Assembly (NCBI RefSeq): GCF_023716865.1
Contig: NZ_CP092417.1
Span: forward strand, 7,114,501 to 7,178,500
Source of the DNA: Endozoicomonas sp. SCSIO W0465
Lineage (GTDB): Bacteria > Pseudomonadota > Gammaproteobacteria > Pseudomonadales > Endozoicomonadaceae
Reading direction: 5' to 3'
DNA: 64,000 nt
Translations under genes and position numbers: made by a program
The notes under the pieces: generated by a model
The model's database searches: none
The model's input: only the letters and a program-made list of their open reading frames with translations
Told to the model about the DNA's origin: nothing
Shown here: one piece after another, positions 24,481 to 33,503 of the stretch
How positions within the stretch are numbered: the stretch's first letter is position 1
Layout of the letters: each line of letters opens with the position of its first letter

Positions 24481-27060
24481 GTGAATAACCACTACGACCT
24501 ATCATCGGTATTTACTTATATGGATTCCCATTTCCCTTGCTGGCCTCCCCATCAACCTCAAATATCCTCCTTTGATCATCAGTACGTAGAAGGACTTAGG
24601 TCACATTATGCTCAGGCAGGTCATAGACAGGTGGGATTCATACAACACTCACAAGGACAACCAGCCCCTCGGCCCGATTTGTCGATGGCAAACCATGACC
24701 GTGCGGGCCACGGATTGCATCAGCGGCTTCAAGCATTGTCCCTTCGAAACCCATCCAATGTTCAGCCAGGAGGATGTTATCTACAGCAGGGTAATGAACA
24801 GCGTTTCCGTGAGGGGTTTCAATCCTTAAAACAGAATCCACAACGAGCTCTCAACATCACAGAAAGGATATTGGCTCAGGGTGCCAATCTTTCTCCGCCT
24901 GACACTCAAAGTGCATACCTGTTAAAAGTGAGAGCACTCTTTCAGTTAGGGCGTTTTGATGATTGTCTGCATATATTTGAAACATTGGAGCAGAGCGAGA
25001 TTCCATTAAATAACGGATTTCTGATGGCAAAAGGCAGAGCGCTTCAGGCCAAGTTCAGACTCACGGAAGCACTGCCTATTTTTCAAACGCTTTATAATCG
25101 CTCAAAAAATGAAAAAGAAGTAAAAGTTAATGGACTGGCCCTTGGCCGGCTAAACCAGATAATGGGCGGCAGGGACAACCTGGAACGGGCGCTGGACATC
25201 TTTACCCGGCTGCGCACCCGGGCCGCCAATGGTCAGGCGGACACCCCCTGCGACGACAAAGAGATCGAACTGGCCCTTGGCCGGCTAAACCAGATCATAG
25301 GCGGCAGGGACAACCTGGAACGGGCGCTGGACATCTTTACCCGGCTGCGCACCCGGGCCGCCAATGGTCAGGCGGACACCCCCTGCGACGACAAAGAGAT
25401 CGAACTGGCCCTTGGCCGGCATTACCAGATCATGGGCAGCAGGGACAACCTGGAACGGGCGCTGGATATCTTTACCCGGCTGCGCACCCGGGCCGCCAAT
25501 GGTCAGGCGGACACCCCCTGCGACGACAAAGAGATCGAACTGGCCCTTGGCCGGCATTACCAGATCATGGGCAGCAGGGACAACCTGGAACGGGCGCTGG
25601 ATATCTTTACCCGGCTGCGCACCCGGGCCGCCAATGGTCAGGCGGACACCCCCTGCAACGACAAGGACATTGAGTTAACCCTTGGCCGGCATTACCAGAT
25701 CATGGGCGGCAGGGACAACCTGGAACGGGCGCTGGACATCTTTACCCGGCTGCGCACCCGGGCCGCCAATGGTCAGGCGGACACCCCCTGCGACGACAAG
25801 GACATTGAGTTAACCCTTGGCCGGCATTACCAGATCATGGGCGGCAGGGACAACCTGGAACGGGCGCTGGACATCTTTACCCGGCTGCGCACCCGGGCCG
25901 CCAATGGTCAGGCGGACACCCCCTGCGACGACAAGGACATTGAGTTAACCCTTGGCCGACATTACCAGAACATGGGCGGCAGGGACAACCTGGAACGGGC
26001 GCTGGACATCTTAACCCGGCTGCGCACCCGGGCCGCCAATGGTCAGGCGGACACCCCCTGCGACGATAAAGAGATCGAACTGGCCCTTGGCCGGCTAAAC
26101 CAGATCATGGGCGGCAGGGACAACCTGGAACGGGCACTGGACATCTTTACCCGGCTGCGCACCCGGGCCGCCAATGGTCAAGCGGACACCCCCTGCGACG
26201 ACAAAGAGATCGAACTGGCCCTTAGCCGGCTATACCAGATCATGGGCGGCAGGGACAACCTGGGACGGGGGCTGGACATCTTTACCCGGCTGCGCACCTG
26301 GGCCGCCAATGGTCAGGCGGACACCCCCTGCGATGACAAGGACATTGAGTTAACCCTTGGCCGGCATTACCAGATCATGGGCGGCAGGGACAACCTGGAA
26401 CGGGCGCTGGTCATCTTTACCCGGCTGCGCACCCGGGCCGCCGATGGTCAGGCGGACACCCCCTGCGACGACAAAGAGATCGAACTGGCCCTTGGCCGGC
26501 ATTACCAGATCATGGGCGGCAGGGACAACCTGGAACGGGCGCTGGACATCTTTACCCGGCTGCGCACCGGGGCCGCCGATGGTCCGGCGGACACCCCCTG
26601 CGACGACAAAGAGATCGAACTGGCCCTTGGCGATATTCATGTTGACTTAAACAACTGGGATCAGTTCGACCAAATGCAGCTTGGTAAAAGGGGTTTTGAA
26701 GGCTCAGAAGTGGACTTGTGTATCAGTATCCGTTACTTCAAAGAGTGCATTTATTCTTGTCAAGATAAGGACATTCTAATGCGTTTAGCCACAGCCATTC
26801 ATCATGCATGTGAGGCAATAGAAAAAAGTCAGTATCTCGATGCCTCATCTCTTAGCCAGCTAGGACACTGCGTTCGTATCGCCGCAACACTACCTGCCGG
26901 GAAAGTACGGGATGACTTTTCAAAGGATGAGATCAACAACCTTGTTACTATATTTTTTTCAGAAGCTCAAAGCCTGAACCCTAACAGGCAGGACCGGATC
27001 AAAAATGAAGATTGGAGGAAAGCAGAGAAAGCGTTTTTAGCCAGGTTATCCTCAGGATAA
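24481..27060 (+). CDS. Large tandem-repeat protein, eleven 45-residue TPR-like repeats
   Basis: The 859-aa protein has three parts: a polar N-terminal region with a helical section (1-218), eleven 45-residue repeats (219-713), and a helical C-terminal domain (714-859). Each repeat reads as two helices, roughly LALGRHYQIMGGRDN then LERALDIFTRLRTRAANG, with an ADTPCDDKEIE connector. That is TPR-like, but 11 residues longer than a canonical TPR. The residues before the array (QRALNITERILAQG, RFDDCLHIFETLEQSE) look like diverged TPRs. The start is GTG 24481 with a weak ribosome site; ATG 24523 is an alternative. No signal peptide or transmembrane segment is visible. It is probably a protein-binding scaffold; an effector role in a host-associated bacterium is speculation. 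Confidence 0.8.
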   Translation: MNNHYDLSSVFTYMDSHFPCWPPHQPQISSFDHQYVEGLRSHYAQAGHRQVGFIQHSQGQPAPRPDLSMANHDRAGHGLHQRLQALSLRNPSNVQPGGCYLQQGNEQRFREGFQSLKQNPQRALNITERILAQGANLSPPDTQSAYLLKVRALFQLGRFDDCLHIFETLEQSEIPLNNGFLMAKGRALQAKFRLTEALPIFQTLYNRSKNEKEVKVNGLALGRLNQIMGGRDNLERALDIFTRLRTRAANGQADTPCDDKEIELALGRLNQIIGGRDNLERALDIFTRLRTRAANGQADTPCDDKEIELALGRHYQIMGSRDNLERALDIFTRLRTRAANGQADTPCDDKEIELALGRHYQIMGSRDNLERALDIFTRLRTRAANGQADTPCNDKDIELTLGRHYQIMGGRDNLERALDIFTRLRTRAANGQADTPCDDKDIELTLGRHYQIMGGRDNLERALDIFTRLRTRAANGQADTPCDDKDIELTLGRHYQNMGGRDNLERALDILTRLRTRAANGQADTPCDDKEIELALGRLNQIMGGRDNLERALDIFTRLRTRAANGQADTPCDDKEIELALSRLYQIMGGRDNLGRGLDIFTRLRTWAANGQADTPCDDKDIELTLGRHYQIMGGRDNLERALVIFTRLRTRAADGQADTPCDDKEIELALGRHYQIMGGRDNLERALDIFTRLRTGAADGPADTPCDDKEIELALGDIHVDLNNWDQFDQMQLGKRGFEGSEVDLCISIRYFKECIYSCQDKDILMRLATAIHHACEAIEKSQYLDASSLSQLGHCVRIAATLPAGKVRDDFSKDEINNLVTIFFSEAQSLNPNRQDRIKNEDWRKAEKAFLARLSSG
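25135..26619 (+). repeat. 135-bp tandem repeat array, 11 units
   Basis: Eleven units of exactly 135 bp (45 codons) follow one another in frame, then a truncated twelfth begins (LALGDIHVD). Units differ at few positions. The variants (GRLNQ versus GRHYQ, DKEIELA versus DKDIELT) recur in blocks, for instance units 5-7, pointing to recent unit duplication or gene conversion. The array is GC-rich compared with the flanking parts of the same gene. Confidence 0.95.
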
Positions 27061-27097
27061 CCTTGTTCTCTATCAAACTCAGCCTAAGTATTACAAT

Positions 27098-27619
27098 ATG
27101 CGGTTGGCCAACCGCTTACGTTCCTTCGGCAATCTGGATCAAACCCAGAACAGCACCAAGCTGAAATCGGCATTCAATTTTAACGAGCTGTACATTACCG
27201 TCTGGCTGAACAATTGGAACAAAGCGTTTTATGATGCTCTGGCAGAACTGAACGTTGAGGCCCTTTATCCTCTGCTGTTTGAGTTGGCGTAAAGCCATTG
27301 TCACTGGCTACAGGATGTGCTGGCTGATAAGTTGCACCACCAATTGCTGCAGTGGAAGGCACAGCTGGACAGTAAAATGGTGATACTGACGGCTACGGCA
27401 GCGGTTGCGCCGCTGCTGGGACTGTTGGGTACGGTCAGTGGCATGATTCACACGTTTGAGATGATGAACCTGTTTGGTAACCAGGATCAGACTATGTTGG
27501 CGGGGGGAATCTCCGAGGCGCTGGTAACCAACGAACTGGGCCTGGTGGTGGCGGTGCCGGTCCTGCTGATACATGCCTATATCAATCGCCGTCGCCGAGG
27601 TAAAACTGCAGGTGACTGA
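27098..27619 (+). pseudogene. ExbB/TolQ/MotA-type proton channel, decayed fragment
   Basis: From 27317 the frame encodes the last part of an ExbB-family protein: TATAAVAPLLGLLGTVSGMI, then a membrane helix after ISEALVTNELGLVVAVPVLL and an INRRRRG end. The part upstream in the same frame (27098-27292, FNFNELYITVWLNN) is separated by an in-frame TAA and is not recognised. ExbB energises TonB-dependent transport across the outer membrane. The normal N-terminus is missing and the following exbD is absent, so this is a relic. Confidence 0.7.
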
Positions 27620-27770
27620 ACTGGAAGTGTCCCTGCCAGAGTTAACCTCCCCCATTGCCATTAGCAAGGCTCCCCTGGCCAGCGTATTGAGCTTTGATAC
27701 CGAGGTACTGGTCGCGGCAATCACCACCTTCAACCTTAATGAACTGGACGAAATACCAAGAATGATGCCC
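27588..27770 (+). pseudogene. TonB-like fragment fused behind the ExbB relic
   Basis: In the frame offset from the ExbB relic, LQVTELEVSLPELTSPIAIS ... FDTEVLVAAITTFNLNELDEIPRMM resembles the middle of a TonB-like energy-transducer protein found with ExbB2-type systems. It has no start and no C-terminal domain. If correct, a deletion removed exbD and joined exbB to the tonB-like gene. Confidence is limited because only a short stretch is available. Confidence 0.35.
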
Positions 27771-27830
27771 CCTATTTCGGTCAGCCTCCCAGTGCAGAAA
27801 AGCGCTATTACCCATACAGACATACCCCTC

Positions 27831-27853
27831 GTTCCCATGCTCTGCGTGGGAAT
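27831..27853. repeat. REP-like palindrome
   Basis: The arms GTTCCCATGC and GCGTGGGAAT pair around a short loop. This cgttcccaYgctctgcgtgggaa unit is a widespread extragenic palindrome type in gammaproteobacteria. Only one copy is visible in the window. Confidence 0.45.
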
Positions 27854-28184
27854 GCATACCGGAGCCTGCCAGATGCAAAACAATCTATTTATGCCCGGAA
27901 TCATGTATCAGGTGAGCGTCAGGACAACACCATCTAAAACCTGTGACACTTAATCCAGATAATCAAGCTTCTCATTTATTCCCGGGCACCACACATAGCA
28001 GCTGGGCGAAAGAGCAAGATGGCTCAGGTTGAATATCTGGCGCAACATTCCTCTTATTCCAACAGCTTCCCCCTATTAACCCCGGATACTGCATTTGACT
28101 AATTCCACTCTCGATGGAAAGATCCCGATCGGGACAAATCGGATTCATGGTGTGCATTGCTGCACTGGCTTATGACGCTTACTT

Positions 28185-29561
28185 ATGAAAAGAACAGACG
28201 CATGCGGGCATAGTGATGATCAGCAACACTACGATGTACTTATTGTCGGTGGCGGTATGGTGGGTGCCACGATCGCCTGTGGCCTCGGTCAGCAAGGCAT
28301 AAGGGTTGCGGTATTCGACCACACTGAGCCATCCCCGTTATCAGTTGATGCCCTGCCCGGGTTACGAGTATCTGCTCTCAGCACTGCCTCTGAAAGGATT
28401 CTTCGCCAACTGGGGGCCTGGTCACATATGCAGTCCATACGTATGACGCCCTATCGTCGTATGGCGGTATGGGAAAAGCTGCACTCCCCCTTTGGCAAAG
28501 AGATAGATTCAAGAGCAAATCGCGTTGTGTTTGATGCCCAACAGATTGATCATTCACAACTGGGTTTTATCGTTGAAAACCGGGTGACTCAAGCGGGCCT
28601 GCTGGAAGCCATCAAATCCTACCCCTCCGTCTCTTTTTTCTGTCCGGTCAATATCGAGAAAATTCACACGTCTTCGGTGTCCCCCATGATTGAGTTATCC
28701 GATGGTCGTCGCTTTTCTGGTGATCTTTTAGTGGGAGCAGACGGTGCTAATTCACGGGTTCGTCAGGCTGCGGGCCTGGCCATGGAGCAACGGGACTATG
28801 AGCAACAATGCCTGGTGGCAACGGTTGAAATTGCCGGCGGTTGTCAGGACATTACCTGGCAGGCCTTTACCCCAACAGGCCCCGAGGCCTTTTTGCCATT
28901 GCCGGATATTAATGGCAGAAGTTACGGCTCTATTGTCTGGTATAACCATCCGGAAAAGGTTCGACAGCTACTGACACTCTCCAATGAGGCATTCATTAAG
29001 GAACTGGTCACCACATTCCCTTCTGCGTTGCCTGAAATTATTCAGCTGCACGAGCGAGGAGCATTCCCCATTGCCCGGCGACATGTGACGGAGTATTTCC
29101 GACCGGGTGTCGTTCTGGCCGGTGATGCAGCCCACACGATAAATCCCCTGGCAGGCCAGGGTGTAAACCTTGGTTTACAGGATGCAGCCTGGCTGGTTGA
29201 AATTCTGGTTGATGCCCGCAGGGCAGGTGAAAACCCGGGAAGCCCGGAGGTTCTTATCCGGTATGAGAAGGCAAGGCGCAGAGATAATGCATTGATGATG
29301 AACACGATGGATGCTTTTTACCATGCTTTCAGTAATCAGAGTAAACCGCTGCAGCTGCTGCGAAATCTCGGTCTGAGGGTCGCTGGTAAGCTGTCACCCG
29401 CAGTCAATCAAGTGATGAAATATGCCATGGGGCTTTCTGGTAAACAGCCCAGATTGGCCGCCGGTAAAAAATATCCATTCAACAGCACTGCAGGGAGTGA
29501 AAAACACCTGAAAAAAGATAGGCTCTATTTTGATTACGAACTGCTCTACAGTGAAAACTGA
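28185..29561 (+). CDS. ubiF: 2-octaprenyl-3-methyl-6-methoxy-1,4-benzoquinol hydroxylase (UbiF-type FAD monooxygenase)
   Basis: The enzyme hydroxylates C6 of the ubiquinone ring late in the pathway, using FAD and O2. The Rossmann motif VLIVGGGMVGATIACGLG, the central LVGADGANSRVRQAAG and the second FAD motif PGVVLAGDAAHTINPLAGQG are intact. MTPYRRMAVWE and ITWQAFTPTGPEAFLPL fit UbiF better than UbiH or VisC/UbiI. The last 13 residues (RLYFDYELLYSEN) are encoded by MITE-A copy 2, which replaced the native stop. The conserved core ends well before, so activity is probably kept. Confidence 0.85.
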   Translation: MKRTDACGHSDDQQHYDVLIVGGGMVGATIACGLGQQGIRVAVFDHTEPSPLSVDALPGLRVSALSTASERILRQLGAWSHMQSIRMTPYRRMAVWEKLHSPFGKEIDSRANRVVFDAQQIDHSQLGFIVENRVTQAGLLEAIKSYPSVSFFCPVNIEKIHTSSVSPMIELSDGRRFSGDLLVGADGANSRVRQAAGLAMEQRDYEQQCLVATVEIAGGCQDITWQAFTPTGPEAFLPLPDINGRSYGSIVWYNHPEKVRQLLTLSNEAFIKELVTTFPSALPEIIQLHERGAFPIARRHVTEYFRPGVVLAGDAAHTINPLAGQGVNLGLQDAAWLVEILVDARRAGENPGSPEVLIRYEKARRRDNALMMNTMDAFYHAFSNQSKPLQLLRNLGLRVAGKLSPAVNQVMKYAMGLSGKQPRLAAGKKYPFNSTAGSEKHLKKDRLYFDYELLYSEN

Positions 29562-29680
29562 CTGTAGGTCACGAAAAACAAGGATTGGGCAACATTACCG
29601 GACAATATGCTGACAACCTTTGTAGATAAAGGGCTTCAGCAATGTTCAACCCAGTAGCAGTCTGAAATCCTACAAGAGCC
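29521..29680 (-). mobile_element. MITE-A copy 2 (160 bp), overlapping the ubiF 3' end
   Basis: The sequence is the same as MITE-A copy 1, inverted, with a perfect 8-bp duplication AAAAGATA (29513-29520, 29681-29688). The insertion lies inside the ubiF reading frame and provides its present stop codon. Confidence 0.9.
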
Positions 29681-29760
29681 AAAAGATATATACACGGATT
29701 GCACTTCGTAAAACCCTGATGCACCTCTTGGTATGGGTGGCATAAGATAGTCCGCACTAT

Positions 29761-29790
29761 CGATGACAACCGATGACAACCGATGACAAC
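29761..29790. repeat. Three tandem copies of a 10-bp unit
   Basis: CGATGACAAC is repeated three times without gaps, just upstream of the small membrane-protein gene. It may be a slippage-prone spacer in that gene's leader. Confidence 0.7.
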
Positions 29791-29809
29791 GCAGCTTGGG
29801 GAGCAAACG

Positions 29810-30016
29810 ATGAGAACAATGATTTCAACCGGTTTCAGACTCACAGCCATGGCCTCTCTGGGATTCTGGTGGGCCTGGTTGATCGCTGGTGTCGCCTACT
29901 ACTATACGATTGAACAGGCTTCATTGTGGCCCTCATTTACTTCCGGTGCAGGTATTGCCCTGGTGGTCATGGTTTGCGGTGTTTTCAGCGCAATCATCTC
30001 AGACTCACTTCATTGA
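29810..30016 (+). CDS. Small two-helix membrane protein, unknown
   Basis: The product is 68 aa from ATG 29810, preceded by GGGGAG at good spacing; an upstream in-frame ATG at 29783 lies in the 10-bp repeats and is less likely. Two hydrophobic segments are clear: ASLGFWWAWLIAGVAYYYT and GIALVVMVCGVFSAIIS. I do not recognise a family. It stands alone between the ubiF/MITE region and endA. Confidence 0.6.
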   Translation: MRTMISTGFRLTAMASLGFWWAWLIAGVAYYYTIEQASLWPSFTSGAGIALVVMVCGVFSAIISDSLH

Positions 30017-30046
30017 TTGATCAGTCACACATCCCAGTCAGTAAAT

Positions 30047-30087
30047 AGCCCAGCTGCTGTTTTGTATTGATTATTGCCGGGCTTTTG
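30047..30087 (+). terminator. Possible terminator after the small membrane protein
   Basis: AGCCCAGC (30047-30054) can pair with GCCGGGCT (30076-30083) with one mismatch, followed by TTTT. The loop is long, so this is weak evidence. Confidence 0.3.
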
Positions 30088-30161
30088 CCTGTTACAACAT
30101 TACTAATCAATTATACGACTAAAATAGTTTGATATTCCTTGAACAGATACAGAACCTTTTG

Positions 30162-30197
30162 TTGTCTAATAGAGTTGTCTAATAGGCTTGTCTAATA
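30162..30197. repeat. TTGTCTAATA direct repeats upstream of endA
   Basis: Three near-identical 9-10 bp units TTGTCTAATA start at 30162, 30175 and 30189, followed by a shorter TTGTCTA at 30200. The 13-14 bp period and the position about 100-140 bp ahead of endA allow a regulatory role, but none is known to me. Confidence 0.5.
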
Positions 30198-30298
30198 AGT
30201 TGTCTACAAGTTGCTTATAATTCCATTCCCAGCTCTCTGTAAAACATCTTTTCACGTACCTGAGCACCTCTGTTTCACTATTTTTCTGGCAAACTGGC

Positions 30299-31006
30299 AT
30301 GTCTTTCATTCCTTCGTACAACTGGCTTATCGGCCTGACCGTCGCCATTTTCTCCTCCTGTCTTTATGCCATACCGCCCAAGAATTTTTCCAGTGCCAAG
30401 CGAGAGGCCGCCAAAATATACGACAAAAATCTTATTAGTTTTTACTGTGGTTGTCCGATTAAAAAAGAAGGAAACAAACTGGTTCCGGACCTTCAGGCCT
30501 GCGGCTACTCCATCCGTAAACAGGAAACCAGAGCAAACCGGATTGAGTGGGAGCATGTCGTGCCGGCCTGGGCATTTGGGCATCAGCTGCAATGCTGGCA
30601 GCAGGGGGGCAGGAAAAACTGCAGTCGTAACAGCCCGGAGTTTCGGGCAATGGAAGCAGACCTGCATAACCTGGTTCCGGCTATTGGGGAAGTCAATGGA
30701 GACCGTTCTAACTATCGATTCGGTATATTGACCAACCCTCCAGATTACTATGGCCATTGCGACTTCCATGTGGATTTTAAAGCCCGCGTAGCCCAACCGC
30801 CTGAAAGTCAACGTGGCAGTATTGCCCGGATCTACCTCTATATGGCGGACAAATATAAATTCAAACTCAGTGACAAGGAAAGAAAGCTCTTTGATGCATG
30901 GAACAGGATGTACCCGGTTACCTCCTGGGAGTCAGAACGTAACCAGAAAATCAGTGAGATACAGGGTTGGGGAAATCCATACATCAATACCCCTTCAGCA
31001 ATCTGA
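30299..31006 (+). CDS. endA: Endonuclease I (EndA), periplasmic/secreted
   Basis: This 235-aa non-specific DNase degrades double-stranded DNA in the periplasm or outside the cell. A signal peptide is visible (WLIGLTVAIFSSCLYA, cleaved near residue 24). The His-Me finger site follows as RIEWEHVVPAWAFG, with DLHNLVPAIGEVNGDRSN and the C-terminal conserved DFKARVAQPPESQRG. The cysteines (FYCGC, LQACGY, CWQQGGRKNC) fit disulfides in this family. Size matches E. coli EndA and Vibrio Dns. Confidence 0.94.
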   Translation: MSFIPSYNWLIGLTVAIFSSCLYAIPPKNFSSAKREAAKIYDKNLISFYCGCPIKKEGNKLVPDLQACGYSIRKQETRANRIEWEHVVPAWAFGHQLQCWQQGGRKNCSRNSPEFRAMEADLHNLVPAIGEVNGDRSNYRFGILTNPPDYYGHCDFHVDFKARVAQPPESQRGSIARIYLYMADKYKFKLSDKERKLFDAWNRMYPVTSWESERNQKISEIQGWGNPYINTPSAI

Positions 31007-31158
31007 ACCCTGACTGCAGGAACAATGATGCCATCAACCACTGCAAATTACTGACTTAAGTCCGGGAAATCTTACAGTGATAGCACCATAACTTTTAGAA
31101 CAAGAAAGATACTTGCTATCATGACGGATTTATTGTCAGTCCTGAAACAGGTTTAAGC

Positions 31159-33414
31159 ATGGCGGAGCAGATCATTATTGGCGACGATGGAGTTGAGCGT
31201 CAGTCCCTGAGAGCGTATACAGAGAACGCGTACCTGAATTACTCCATGTACGTCATCCTGGATCGTGCGCTGCCTCATATCGGGGATGGCCTCAAACCGG
31301 TTCAAAGACGCATTATCTATGCAATGAGTGAGCTTGGCTTGAAAAATACCGCCAAGTTCAAGAAGTCTGCCCGTACCGTGGGCGATGTGCTCGGCAAGTT
31401 TCACCCACATGGTGACAGCGCCTGTTACGAAGCCATGGTATTGATGGCGCAACCTTTTTCCTATCGTTACCCGCTGGTCGATGGTCAGGGAAACTGGGGG
31501 TCGCCCGATGACCCTAAATCGTTTGCTGCCATGCGTTATACCGAGTCTCGTCTGACTCAATATGCTGACTCATTATTGGGAGAGCTTGGCCAGGGAACGG
31601 TGGACTGGGCGCCCAATTTTGACGGAACGCTGGAAGAGCCATCGATACTTCCAGCTCGCTTACCCAACCTTTTGCTGAATGGAACCACGGGTATTGCCGT
31701 CGGTATGGCAACCGATATTCCACCTCACAATCTTCGTGAAGTGGCTAACGCCTGTATTCACCTGTTGGAAAACCCAACAGCAGGCGTTGTCGAGCTTTGT
31801 GAGCATATTCAGGGGCCTGATTTTCCAACAGAAGCTGAGCTGATTACCCCTCGATCCGACCTGATCAAAATGTATGAATCGGGCAAGGGATCGTTAAGAA
31901 TGCGAGCAGTTTACCAGCAGGAAAGCGGTGATATTGTCGTGACGGCGCTGCCACACCAGGCATCCGGGGCGAAGGTACTGGAGCAAATTGCCGCACAGAT
32001 GCAGGCCAAAAAGCTACCCATGGTCGCTGACTTGCGCGATGAATCCGACCATGAGAATCCGACCCGGCTGGTTATCGTTCCCAAGTCAAACCGGGTCGAT
32101 ATTGACAGCCTGATGAATCATCTGTTTGCCACGACTGATCTGGAAAAAACCTACCGGGTTAATATGAACATGATCGGTGTTGATGGACGCCCACAGGTTA
32201 AGTCTCTCGACAAAATGCTGGGCGAGTGGCTGACCTGGCGGAGTGAGACAGTACGTCGTCGTTTACAACACCGACTGGATAAAGTGCTCAGTAGACTTCA
32301 TATTCTTGAAGGTTTGATGATTGCCTTTTTGAATATTGATGAAATTATCGAAATTATCCGTACAGAAGATAAGCCAAAAGCTATTCTTATGGAGCGATTT
32401 GGCCTTTCTGACATTCAGGCTGAAGCCATCCTTGATCTCAAATTGCGACATCTGGCCAAACTCGAAGAGGTAAAGATTCGTGCAGAGCAGGATGATCTGG
32501 AGCAGGAGCGCAATTCACTTGAGCTGACCCTTGGATCAGAAAGGCGTCTCAAGACGCTTATAAAAAGAGAGATCAAAGCAGATGCTGAAAGCTTTGGCGA
32601 TCATCGTCGTTCCCCTATCGTTGTAAGATCCGAAGCTCAGGCATTATCACAAACAGATCTGATGATCTCTGAGCCTATTACCGTAGTACTTTCAAATAAA
32701 GGCTGGGTACGTTGCGCCAAAGGTCATGATGTTGATCCATTGACGCTCAACTATAAATCTGGCGACGGTTTTCGTTTATCTGCAAAAGGACGAAGTAATC
32801 AGACTTCAGTTTTTCTTGATTCCACCGGCCGTACCTACTCCGTTCTGACCCATACACTTCCTTCTGCAAGAGGCCAGGGCGAGCCGCTAACCGGACGAGT
32901 CAGTCCGCCTTCAGGCGCAACCTTTGAAGGATTGTGTGTTGGTGACGCCAGCGACTGTTATCTGCTCGCAAGCGATGCCGGTTATGGCTTCATAGCTCAA
33001 TTTTCCGATATGGTCAGTAAAAACAAGGCCGGAAAAACCCTGCTGACACTGCCTAAAAACGCCCATGTACTGACACCAATACCCGTAAGCGGTAACAATC
33101 CCATGCTGGCAGCAATCACTAATGAAGGAAGAATGTTAGTGTTCCCGTTACAGGACCTGCCAAAGCTTGGCAGAGGGAAAGGCAATAAAATTATTAATAT
33201 TGCTTCTGCTCGTGCAGCAGAGAGAAGCGAGCTCATGACGCAACTTGCCATTATCAATCACGGTGATGCGCTGACACTCTTTGCTGGCAAACGGCATGTC
33301 ACTCTTAAAGCCACAGACCTTGAGCATTACCGGGGTGAGCGGGGAAGACGTGGAAACAAGCTTCCCAGAGGCTTACAGAAGGTGGATAGGGTTGAAGTTG
33401 TTTCTGCAGGGTAA
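31159..33414 (+). CDS. parC: DNA topoisomerase IV subunit A
   Basis: The 751-aa subunit breaks and rejoins DNA to unlink daughter chromosomes, with ParE supplying ATPase. The catalytic tyrosine is Tyr127 in AAMRYTESRL. The quinolone-region residues are wild-type-like: Ser87 and Glu91 in HPHGDSACYEAMV. The C-terminal beta-pinwheel carries KGWVRCAKGHD and related blade motifs. The length matches ParC (~750 aa), not GyrA (~880). parE is not in the window. A hairpin follows at 33439. Confidence 0.95.
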   Translation: MAEQIIIGDDGVERQSLRAYTENAYLNYSMYVILDRALPHIGDGLKPVQRRIIYAMSELGLKNTAKFKKSARTVGDVLGKFHPHGDSACYEAMVLMAQPFSYRYPLVDGQGNWGSPDDPKSFAAMRYTESRLTQYADSLLGELGQGTVDWAPNFDGTLEEPSILPARLPNLLLNGTTGIAVGMATDIPPHNLREVANACIHLLENPTAGVVELCEHIQGPDFPTEAELITPRSDLIKMYESGKGSLRMRAVYQQESGDIVVTALPHQASGAKVLEQIAAQMQAKKLPMVADLRDESDHENPTRLVIVPKSNRVDIDSLMNHLFATTDLEKTYRVNMNMIGVDGRPQVKSLDKMLGEWLTWRSETVRRRLQHRLDKVLSRLHILEGLMIAFLNIDEIIEIIRTEDKPKAILMERFGLSDIQAEAILDLKLRHLAKLEEVKIRAEQDDLEQERNSLELTLGSERRLKTLIKREIKADAESFGDHRRSPIVVRSEAQALSQTDLMISEPITVVLSNKGWVRCAKGHDVDPLTLNYKSGDGFRLSAKGRSNQTSVFLDSTGRTYSVLTHTLPSARGQGEPLTGRVSPPSGATFEGLCVGDASDCYLLASDAGYGFIAQFSDMVSKNKAGKTLLTLPKNAHVLTPIPVSGNNPMLAAITNEGRMLVFPLQDLPKLGRGKGNKIINIASARAAERSELMTQLAIINHGDALTLFAGKRHVTLKATDLEHYRGERGRRGNKLPRGLQKVDRVEVVSAG

Positions 33415-33438
33415 CCTGCAGAGCTTGAGAGTACACTT

Positions 33439-33466
33439 TCGAATAAGCTCTTCACGGCTTATTCGA
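33439..33466 (+). terminator. Hairpin between parC and the convergent TetR gene
   Basis: TCGAATAAGC (33439-33448) and GCTTATTCGA (33457-33466) form a perfect 10-bp stem with an 8-base loop in the 89-bp gap between the two stops. There is no good U-tract, so it may be a weak bidirectional terminator. Confidence 0.5.
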
Positions 33467-33503
33467 TGAAATCCCCCATAACAGAATATGATAATGAAAA
33501 TTT

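Noticed and set aside
25135..26619. Direct repeats that could suggest a CRISPR array
   Set aside because: Units are 135 bp, contiguous, coding and in frame, with no variable spacers and no cas genes.
25285..26650. Additional repetitive ORFs on both strands of the repeat array
   Set aside because: They are shadows produced by the periodic 135-bp unit in other frames.
28123..28134. Perfect 12-bp palindrome TCCCGATCGGGA before ubiF
   Set aside because: It is a single isolated site with no repeated partner, regulator context or terminator tail; chance cannot be excluded.
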